From Pelosinus sp. IPA-1 (GTDB lineage Bacteria; Bacillota; Negativicutes; DSM-13327): a DNA stretch of 64,000 bases. The notes under the pieces are model-generated. The model searched no databases. It saw nothing but the letters and a program-made list of their open reading frames with translations, and was not told the DNA's origin. Shown one piece after another: positions 57,174 to 64,000 of the stretch. How positions within the stretch are numbered: position 1 is the stretch's first letter; every line of letters starts with the position of its first letter. The stretch covers positions 95,047 to 159,046 of the forward strand of contig NZ_BSVC01000011.1 in the NCBI RefSeq assembly GCF_030269905.1. Reading direction: 5' to 3'. Position numbers and translations under genes: made by a program.

Positions 57174-58520
57174 ATGAAAAAGAAAACGAGTGCTATTTTG
57201 TCTGTTGCTTTTGCTTTCTCAGTATTTGGTACAAGCTTTGCTGCAGATGCTACGTTTCAAGATGTACCAGCAACGCAATGGTCTTATGATGCAATATCAT
57301 ATTTAGGTCAAGCAGGAATAATTGATGGTTATAACGACCAAACTTTCCGTAGCAATCAAACCGTGACTCGTAACGAAATGGCGGAGATAGTTTACAAAGC
57401 TATGAGAAATGAATCAAAAGCGAATATTGCCCAAAAAGCTCTCATTGATAAATTAGCTTCTGAATATGCTTTGGAAATGAATAAAATCAATAGCATGGAT
57501 AATCGACTTGGAAAGGTTGAAAAAAAATTAGCTGATATTAACATTTCCGGAAGCTTATTGGAACAGTACAAGGTCAAATCAGTTCCCCAACCGGATAGTA
57601 ATTACAAAGACTACTCTAAGCAACAGTGGCAAATAAGACTGAACTTAAGCGCGAAGGTTGATAACAATACCACTTTAAATGTTCGCCTTGCTAATCCTGC
57701 ACCAACTAAAGAGATTTTTGAAGATGTAACGGCTAAGTTCGGCGGCGTTAATAGTGATAATAATTTGAAGGCTGATCGGTTCTTTGCTACTACTAGGGTT
57801 GGCGCTACGGAAGTTACTATCGGACGTCAAGCGCTTGCAATTGATCCGGAAGATGCTATTGTTGATAGCGGATTTTTTAGTTATGATGGTGCTAAGCTGG
57901 ATTGGAATTGGAAAGGCATAAATTTTGATATAAAACAAGGACGTTTTGCTGAAGGTGTAATAGGTTATACTTTTGGCAGTGGAATAACTACAAATGCTGC
58001 AGATTTTAACAATGTTGAAATCTCTTCCGTTTTGGTTGGCTCTAAGAGCGGCAAATTAAAATGGGATACAGGTTGGGCTAAATTTAAAAACTGGCAGCTT
58101 AGTAAAAACCTTATGAACTATTATTTTGGACATGCAGGTTATCAATTTAATAATGTATTTTCGATGGCGGCTGAGTATGGCAAAAATACGGAGGCAGCAA
58201 CTGATGGTGCATATTGGTTCATCAAAGGAGTATATGGTGCTCAGTCCTTGAATGCAGCAAATAAACAGAATTTTACAGTTCAGTATCTTCATGCCTCCCA
58301 GAACTCACTTAATGGCTGTTATACAGGATTTGATGATCAGGCTCACGTTGATGCAAATGATGGAACAAATGGCCATGGGTGGAACGTTCTTGATTTTGCG
58401 TATAGATATGCTTTCAGCAATAATATGGTGGGTAAACTTGAATATGGAAAAATTATTGATCAACAAAACTCAAAGGAAGATTACCGCTTCTATAAGTTTC
58501 AATTGATCTATAAAATATAA
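57174..58520 (+). CDS. SLH-domain outer-membrane porin (OmpM-like)
   Basis: An outer-membrane channel that also ties the membrane to the cell wall, characteristic of Negativicutes. A signal peptide (about 1-23, TSFA-AD) is followed by one SLH domain (about 27-75, FQDVPATQWSYDAISYLGQAGIIDGYNDQTFRSNQTVTRNEMAEIV). A coiled coil (about 84-118) precedes a long amphipathic beta-barrel region ending YRFYKFQLIYKI. Length 448 aa fits. GAGGGGG precedes the ATG. The upstream region is an IS end, so its promoter may come from that element. Confidence 0.93.
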   Translation: MKKKTSAILSVAFAFSVFGTSFAADATFQDVPATQWSYDAISYLGQAGIIDGYNDQTFRSNQTVTRNEMAEIVYKAMRNESKANIAQKALIDKLASEYALEMNKINSMDNRLGKVEKKLADINISGSLLEQYKVKSVPQPDSNYKDYSKQQWQIRLNLSAKVDNNTTLNVRLANPAPTKEIFEDVTAKFGGVNSDNNLKADRFFATTRVGATEVTIGRQALAIDPEDAIVDSGFFSYDGAKLDWNWKGINFDIKQGRFAEGVIGYTFGSGITTNAADFNNVEISSVLVGSKSGKLKWDTGWAKFKNWQLSKNLMNYYFGHAGYQFNNVFSMAAEYGKNTEAATDGAYWFIKGVYGAQSLNAANKQNFTVQYLHASQNSLNGCYTGFDDQAHVDANDGTNGHGWNVLDFAYRYAFSNNMVGKLEYGKIIDQQNSKEDYRFYKFQLIYKI

Positions 58521-58545
58521 TTTATAAAAATTGGGGGTGAAAACT

Positions 58546-58938
58546 TTGAAAAAAATTATTGTTAGCGATCAAGCACCAAAAGCGATAGGACCATATTCGC
58601 AGGCAGTTTATGTAGATAAGTTACTTTTCGTATCAGGACAATTACCTATTGAGCCTGCCAACGGGACTATGCCAGATGATATTAAGGCACAAACTAAGCA
58701 GTCTTTGAAGAATATAAAGGCAATTCTTGAAACTGCTGGGTTAAGTATGGATAATGTAATTAAAACGACAGTTTATTTAAAAGATTTAGGAGAATTCGCG
58801 GAGGTCAACGACATGTATGCAACATTTTTCAAGAAAAACCCTCCAGCTCGTGTGTGTGTTGAGATTTCTCGTTTGCCTAAAGACGCTTTGGTTGAAATTG
58901 ACGCTATAGCCTACAACGGGAGCAAAAGCGCAAAATAG
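58546..58938 (+). CDS. ridA: RidA family 2-iminobutanoate/2-iminopropanoate deaminase
   Basis: It hydrolyses reactive enamine/imine products released by PLP or iron-sulfur amino-acid lyases. The 130-residue chain begins KKIIVSDQAPKAIGPYSQAV and carries the catalytic Arg in PPARVCVEISRLPKDALVEIDAIA. The TTG at 58546 is chosen because GGGGGTG lies 7 nt before it. Nearby cysteine/serine deamination would produce 2-aminoacrylate, its typical substrate. Confidence 0.95.
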   Translation: MKKIIVSDQAPKAIGPYSQAVYVDKLLFVSGQLPIEPANGTMPDDIKAQTKQSLKNIKAILETAGLSMDNVIKTTVYLKDLGEFAEVNDMYATFFKKNPPARVCVEISRLPKDALVEIDAIAYNGSKSAK

Positions 58939-58987
58939 ATTGTTTGTTTTATACATAAAAAAAATCAATTAAAATGGGGATCAATTA

Positions 58988-59947
58988 ATGATGGAAAGTT
59001 TAGAGAAGAGTGCGGAAATTGCAATTCGTCAATGTATGGGGGTAAAATCGGGGGAAAGTGTCCTGGTAGTTGCAGATAAAAAACTTCGTAATATTGGCCT
59101 AGCACTTTGGGAAAAAGCAGTTGATGTCGGTGTAGAAGCGATATATATGGAAATGACGGCTCGCAAAGAGAATGGTGAAGAACCGCCTGATGTTGTTGCT
59201 GCAGCCATGCTTGCTGCAGATGTGGTTTTAGGAGTCACTTCTCGTTCTTTTACTCATACTGTTGCTCGTAAACAGGCCAGTAAAAATGGTGCGAGAATAG
59301 CTACATTACCAGGTATAACAGAAAAAATGCTGCAACGCACACTGAATGCTGATTATATGGCTATAGCTAGAATGAGCAAAAAATTGGCTAAAGTTCTTAC
59401 AGATGGTAAGCTTGTTCATATATTTACACCTGAGGGCACGAATATTAGTATATCTATTGAGGAACGCTCGGGTTATGCAGATACAGGGCTGCTTCATAGT
59501 CGAGGAGATTTTGGTAACTTACCGGCAGGGGAAGCTTATATTGCTCCTAAAGAAGGAACCGCTGATGGTGTAATTGTAGTTGATGGTAGTATGGGGAGTA
59601 TCGGTATCTTACAAAAGCCTATCAAATTAACAGTAGAAAATGGTTATGTAACTAAAATTGAGGGTGAGCAGGACGCGAAAAAACTTAAGTTGATTTTAGA
59701 AAAATATGGCAAAGAGGCAAGGAATATTGCCGAATTAGGTATTGGTACTAATCCACAGGCTTCGTTGTCTGGACGTGTTTTAGAGGATGAAAAAGTCATG
59801 GGGACTGTTCATTTGGCTATTGGTGGTAATATTGGATTTGGTGGGTTAGTCCAGGTGCCGATTCATTTGGATGGAATTCTTTTAAATCCAACGCTTACTA
59901 TTGATGAAAAGGTTATAATCAAGGATGGTAAATGCTTAATTTTTTAA
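58988..59947 (+). CDS. Aminopeptidase (M29-like, COG2309)
   Basis: A metallo-aminopeptidase-like protein of 319 aa. SGESVLVVADKKLRNIGLALW (24-44), IFTPEGTNISISIEER, DFGNLPAGEAYIAPKEGTADGVIVVDGSM and AELGIGTNPQASLSGRVLEDEKVMGTVHLAIGGN follow the pattern of the aminopeptidase T/leucyl aminopeptidase COG. GGGGATCAATTA precedes the ATG. It fits as the last step of peptide use in this region. Confidence 0.85.
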   Translation: MMESLEKSAEIAIRQCMGVKSGESVLVVADKKLRNIGLALWEKAVDVGVEAIYMEMTARKENGEEPPDVVAAAMLAADVVLGVTSRSFTHTVARKQASKNGARIATLPGITEKMLQRTLNADYMAIARMSKKLAKVLTDGKLVHIFTPEGTNISISIEERSGYADTGLLHSRGDFGNLPAGEAYIAPKEGTADGVIVVDGSMGSIGILQKPIKLTVENGYVTKIEGEQDAKKLKLILEKYGKEARNIAELGIGTNPQASLSGRVLEDEKVMGTVHLAIGGNIGFGGLVQVPIHLDGILLNPTLTIDEKVIIKDGKCLIF

Positions 59948-60014
59948 AAATATGGAAAACTATTCAAAGGGAGCAAACAACTATTATTGTTAATTGATTG
60001 GAATGATAAATAGC

Positions 60015-60064
60015 AAAAGTGTAAGTTCCGAATATTATTTTATATATGGGACTTACACTTTTTA
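60015..60064 (+). terminator. Terminator after the aminopeptidase
   Basis: The stem aaaagtgtaagttcc / gggacttacactttt has a 20-nt loop and trailing T. Confidence 0.85.
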
Positions 60065-60159
60065 TCTTCTATATTGTGAACCGTATTGTCTTTTGCGGAC
60101 AACCAGAATGGTTGGTATTGGCATCCTTCCACCAGTCCACTCGTTAATCCGAAATTTGT

Positions 60160-60911
60160 TATTATCAGTTTCCTATCAGCGATTCTTGTTTATTATGGTT
60201 ATAAATATTTGATAAAGTTTAATGACATTATTCAAATATGTAATGCCATTGGTTTAGGCGCTACGTTCCATCGGAAAAGACGAAGAAGTATTTAAGTCAT
60301 CGACGGATCCTTGTCGGGAATATTCTGACTGCTCTAATAGGGATATTACCCCTTTCTGTTCGTGTTCTGCCGTTCCACTTTTCATTGGTTTTATGGAAGC
60401 GGGTGCTCCCCTCGGTATAACATTTTCATTTTTAGTGTCGTCACCTATGATAAATAAGCTTGGTTTGATATGCCGCTAGGCATGTTTGGCTGGAAGGTTG
60501 CCCTGTTATATGTGATTAGCGGCGTTGTTATTGCTAATATCAGTGGTTATGCTATTAGTAACTTGAAGCTTGAACATTTGGTCGAAGATTACGTGTATCA
60601 AATCAAAAGCGGGGACGTGGAATTGCACGAGCCCACCTTTAGTGAAAGGTGTCGGGAGGCAAGAAAATTTACGGCTGACTTTAAAAAAAGAACTGCGCTA
60701 TACATTACTATAGCGATGGTCGTGGGTGGGTTTATTCATGGGTATGTACCGAGCGATTTTCTAACAACCTATGCGGGTCGAAATAACCCGCTGGCAGTAC
60801 CCTTAGTAGTATTGATTGGTGTGCCGATGTATAACAGCGTAGCAGGTATGGTGCCGATCGTATACGCTTTAATGGAAAAGGGGCTGCCGTTAGGACGCGA
60901 TTGTTTAAAGT
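60160..60911 (+). pseudogene. Broken permease of the COG0701 (YraQ/DUF318) family
   Basis: Frames must be joined to read it: [27 protein letters not shown] (about 60262-60342), then [33 protein letters not shown], then from 60470 GMFGWKVALLYVISGVVIANISGYAISNLKLEHLVEDYVYQ and AVPLVVLIGVPMYNSVAGMVPIVYALMEKG. The C-terminus is cut off where the IS end at 60912 begins. Such permeases are linked to export of metalloids or other toxic ions in some species; this one is dead. Confidence 0.82.
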
Positions 60912-60951
60912 AGTCTCTCGGAAACAATTCGATGAGGACTGCGGAAGATGA
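60912..60951. mobile_element. Solo end of the 48670-type insertion sequence
   Basis: agtctctcggaaacaattcg and the next 20 bp match 56669-56709 with three differences. It truncates the permease gene. The rest of the element is absent; 60952-61079 shows nothing recognisable. Confidence 0.75.
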
Positions 60952-61079
60952 ACATAATTAACGCTGCGCCGTTGGAATTAACCTACGTTTATAGTAATGC
61001 TCATCTGCGCCTGCTTGCGACATGAGGAAGGAGTAAAAATAAGCATGGGAAAATGAAATGCCCCCAAAAAGTTAGACAA

Positions 61080-62180
61080 AAAGGGGCTGTCTCAAAAATG
61101 AGGCAGCCCTAAAAATATACTCTATAATGCAAAAGCTGGGTTCCGAAAAAACCAGCTTTTAGTGTAAAATTTAACTACCATGAAAAACTTAACACATAAA
61201 GATTATACCTTAGAAAGGGCAAGCTATCAATTGATGTTGCCCTTACATATTGAAATTTTAATTCCCAAAGATGATTCTGTGAGACTGCTAAGCCAAATTG
61301 CAGAGGAGTTAGATTATAGAGATCTATATAGGGCGTATTCCCTTAAAGGGAGAAATTCTGCAGTTTCACCAAAAACACTTTTTAAAATCATAGCCTACGG
61401 ATATATGAACTGTATCTATACAAGCCGGAAATTAGAGAGGGCCTGTCAGAGAGATATCAATTTCATGTGGCTTTTAGAGAAAGCCAAAGCCCCCGACCAT
61501 AACACCCTAGCTCGCTTTCGCAGCGAAAGAATGAGCTTTGTTGCGGAAAAGATTTTTATGATTTAGTGAAACTATTAAAAGCTCACAAAGAAATTAGTAG
61601 TAAGAATCTTTTCGTGGATGGAATAAAAATTGAGGCCAATGCCAATAAATACAGCTTTGTCTGATTAAACATCACGAAAAATTAAACCTAAAAATAGGAG
61701 AGGCCATTAATGAAATTATCCAAGTATTCCAGCTTAATTTTTGTCCTGAAACGCCGCTAAAAGAGATCTTGGAATGCCTCAATAAAAAGAAAGAACAAAA
61801 ACAGATTGTCTTTGTATATGGTATCGGAAAACGAAAAAGCATTTTGCAAAAATCCATATAAACACTGGAAGAATTGTCTGCCCGCCAAATCAAATATCAA
61901 AACTACGGAGAAAATTTTCAAGGGCGCAATAGTTTTTCTGAAACCGATCAGGATGCCACCTTTATGCAGATGAAAGAAGACCACATGAAAAATGCGCAAC
62001 TAAAACCCGGTTACAATGTGCAAATCGAGGTGGAAGCGGAATATATTGTTGGTATGGATATTTCTCAAGAACGTTCCGATTCGCTAACGCTAATCTTATG
62101 ACTCCGAAGGCTCCCTCAACTTGAATTGACTGGTTCACGCGAAGCAATATACCCTTATCGCAAATTTTGCTAATGGCAAT
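61080..62180 (+). mobile_element. Decayed IS1182-family element (second type)
   Basis: A left-end hairpin ggggctgtctc / gaggcagccc (61083-61110) precedes a transposase N-terminus at 61180-61566 (PLHIEILIPKDDSVRLLSQIAEELDY, TSRKLERACQRDINFMWLLEKAKAPDHNTLARFR). A frameshift near 61563 leads to FVDGIKIEANANKYSFV and then TGA. Further pieces ([38 protein letters not shown]) run to about 62100. It differs from the element at 28783. Confidence 0.85.
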
Positions 62181-62904
62181 TGCTTATAATATCAATAAAT
62201 TGCATAACGAAATTCAAAGTGATCGTCTATTGAAAAGGACTGAATCTGAAATTATCCTTAGCGTGGGTTTTGTCGGAAATGTGGCGACACCACTATCTGT
62301 GTTTTTAAGTATTAGATCACTATAATAGCATGAATGTCCTTACCTACGTCTAGCATCACCTTTGATCGTTGTGCTATCAACAGTCACATCTACTGGCATA
62401 GGCGCAAAGTGACTGTTTGCCAGTGAGAAGTCGACTACTGAAAACATGTGAAGGGAATTTCAATTTCCTGAAGAATATGCTCGTTGATGTCCTGCACTGC
62501 ATGAAAATCAATATCAAAATGGTGTGTCTGTCGGCAATATATTTTTCGAGTTCTTCAATTAAGCCTATGTCACCTGTCGTATCGGTAGCACATCATATTT
62601 AAATTCTTAAATGTGTAAAAAGCCAGATCCCTATAGCCTTTAAGGCTGTGGGGATCTGTTCAGTTACGTATCTTAAAAAATTTGATAGGGAACTATTGAA
62701 CGCAGATCGGCTTGTAAGTGAAAATACTGACACGTCATGTGGATTTCCCTTATATTCAAAGTGAAAATTAACTGAGATAATGATAATAGAATATATAAAT
62801 TGTTTTTAATCCTTAATTCTGGTAATAATTAAGAAAATATGGATCTAAAAGGGACATCCTGTCACTTAATCTCATGTAAGGTGGTTCAAGGGAGGATTTG
62901 TGAT
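62181..62904. other. Non-coding and decayed stretch before mobA
   Basis: It contains a scrap of another transposase on the minus strand (VDVTVDSTTIKGDARRR-like, near 62345-62400). A hairpin follows at 62624-62659 (cagatccctatagcc / ggctgtggggatctg). About 180 bp of AT-rich sequence leads to mobA. No intact gene is seen. Confidence 0.55.
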
Positions 62905-63504
62905 TTGGGATTGAGCAAAGCAAGTGCCATAATTTTAGCAGGGGGAAAAAGTACTAGAATGGGTCAGGATAAAGCTTCTCTCCCATGGGGTGAAAGCGAC
63001 ATCTTACAGTATCTTACTGCAACTTTGCAAGGAATCTGTCAGGAAGTTATTGTGGTAAGTAATCGACCTCGTCAAATGATAGCTTCTGCAAGAGTTGTTG
63101 CTGATATCATTCCCAACCAAGGACCATTAAGTGGGATTCATGCTGGGCTTTCTCATGCTAGGTATCCTCAAGCGTTTGTTATCGGGTGTGATATGCCATT
63201 TGTCATTCCTGGGCTTGTGAAAATGCTACTTGATAAAATCAAGAATTGGGATGTAGTAGTACCAATTTATAGCCAGAAGCAACAACCGCTATTTGCTTCT
63301 TACAGCAAGACATGTATCCCGGCAATTGAGACATTGCTGAGTGAAGGAGATCGTCGTGTGATCTCACTTTTTACTAGAGTTCAATGCCATTTTTTGCACG
63401 AGGCTGAATGGTCTTCTACTGCCGTTTTGCCAGGAAAGTTATTTTACAATCTTAATACCTATGAAGAGTACCAAGAAGCGAGGAAATATAATGAGAGCCG
63501 GTGA
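62905..63504 (+). CDS. mobA: Molybdenum cofactor guanylyltransferase MobA
   Basis: It attaches GMP to molybdopterin to form the bis-MGD or MGD cofactor. The nucleotide-binding signature AIILAGGKSTRMGQDKASLPW is near the N-terminus, then PNQGPLSGIHAGL and VIGCDMPFV. Length is 200 aa from the TTG at 62905, which has GGGAGG 9 nt upstream; a longer frame begins at 62839 without a site. It overlaps mobB by 14 bp. Confidence 0.93.
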   Translation: MGLSKASAIILAGGKSTRMGQDKASLPWGESDILQYLTATLQGICQEVIVVSNRPRQMIASARVVADIIPNQGPLSGIHAGLSHARYPQAFVIGCDMPFVIPGLVKMLLDKIKNWDVVVPIYSQKQQPLFASYSKTCIPAIETLLSEGDRRVISLFTRVQCHFLHEAEWSSTAVLPGKLFYNLNTYEEYQEARKYNESR

Positions 63505-64000
63505 CAAGATGATACCAGTACCAGTTGTTTCTTTTGTGGGCTATGCCAATAATGGTAAAACAACATTTGTTATAAAAGTAATTAGTGAAATGAAACGACG
63601 GGGGTATAAAGTAGGAATTATAAAGCATGACGTGCATGGTTTTGAAATAGATTATCCGGAAAAAGACACTTGGCGACATGCACAAGCCGGTGCTGATATC
63701 GTTTGTATATCAGCAGCAAATAAGGTTGCGTATATTCGGCGTGTTTCTGAAGAAAGAGCACTTGATTTGCTTATACAGGATATGAGTGATATGGATATTG
63801 TTTTTACAGAGGGATTTAAAAAGGAAAATAAACCGCAAATTGAAGTGTATCGTCAGCAATCGGGAAAAGAAGCACTAGGAAAGAGAGAGAACCTGCTGGC
63901 TGTAGTTTCTGACTTGCAGTTATATGATGAGATTCCCTTTTTTGGATTTGAAGATGAAGTCAGGCTATGTGATTTTTTAGTACAGCATTTTCGAATAAAG
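63491..64000 (+). CDS. mobB: Molybdopterin-guanine dinucleotide biosynthesis protein MobB, cut by window end
   Basis: A P-loop GTPase accessory protein of MGD synthesis. Walker A GYANNGKTTF, then VGIIKHDVHGFEIDYPEKDTWRHAQAGAD and FTEGFKKENKPQIEVYR are typical. The frame stays open to base 64000 (170 codons), so the C-terminus may lie outside. ATG 63491 has GAGG 8 nt upstream; ATG 63509 is an alternative. Confidence 0.92.
   Translation, partial: MRAGDKMIPVPVVSFVGYANNGKTTFVIKVISEMKRRGYKVGIIKHDVHGFEIDYPEKDTWRHAQAGADIVCISAANKVAYIRRVSEERALDLLIQDMSDMDIVFTEGFKKENKPQIEVYRQQSGKEALGKRENLLAVVSDLQLYDEIPFFGFEDEVRLCDFLVQHFRIK

Overview
The window looks like a chromosomal segment of a diderm, anaerobic Firmicute of the Negativicutes, most like Sporomusaceae (Pelosinus/Sporomusa). 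This is inferred from gene content: a secreted SLH-domain porin (OmpM type), the BioW route to biotin, the rapZ-yvcK-whiA cluster, a SCIFF peptide with its maturase, and many Gram-positive style ribosome binding sites and terminators. No database search was possible.

Layout. 1-13.8 kb is housekeeping: the 3' part of uvrA, a solitary biotin carboxylase (minus strand), uvrC, lemA, a TPM-domain protein, rubredoxin, a small zinc-ribbon protein, malate dehydrogenase, O6-alkylguanine methyltransferase, a HAD phosphatase and an old-yellow-enzyme oxidoreductase. 13.8-18.7 kb is a biotin operon (membrane protein, bioW, bioF, bioD, bioA) behind a promoter and two BirA-type operators. 18.8-23.7 kb holds a PHP-domain gene, rapZ, yvcK, whiA and a polysaccharide deacetylase. 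23.8-27.6 kb is a dissimilatory nitrite-to-ammonium unit: resB and ccsA (System II cytochrome c assembly), then nrfH and nrfA. 28.8-31.8 kb is a small foreign-looking cassette: two remnants of the same IS1182-like element flank a minus-strand pair made of a 41-residue membrane or secretory peptide and a radical SAM/SPASM protein. The two genes overlap by 4 bp. This is the best candidate here for an undescribed system.

31.9-36.2 kb carries pta and a TRAP transporter. 36.7-44.4 kb carries SCIFF and its maturase, hypFCDE (hydrogenase maturation) and rpoN. 44.7-47.5 kb has an MgtC-family protein and two tandem GlpP paralogues. From 47.6 kb the sequence is a decayed accessory region: a broken SDR gene, three insertion-sequence families in pieces and a broken permease. 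Between the pieces is an intact set for peptide and cysteine/serine use: a sigma-54 activator, a CyuA-like cysteine desulfidase with a -24/-12 promoter, a C26 peptidase, a TSCPD protein, a POT peptide transporter, a porin, RidA and an aminopeptidase. The window ends with mobA and the start of mobB.

A striking background feature is a family of about ten dispersed inverted repeats (cgcagaggcgcagagg type and a related cacaaaggcacaa type). They sit in intergenic gaps, inside operons, and even over the 3' end of resB. Two genes (rpoN and the C26 peptidase) have a strong Shine-Dalgarno placed for an ATC codon rather than ATG, GTG or TTG.
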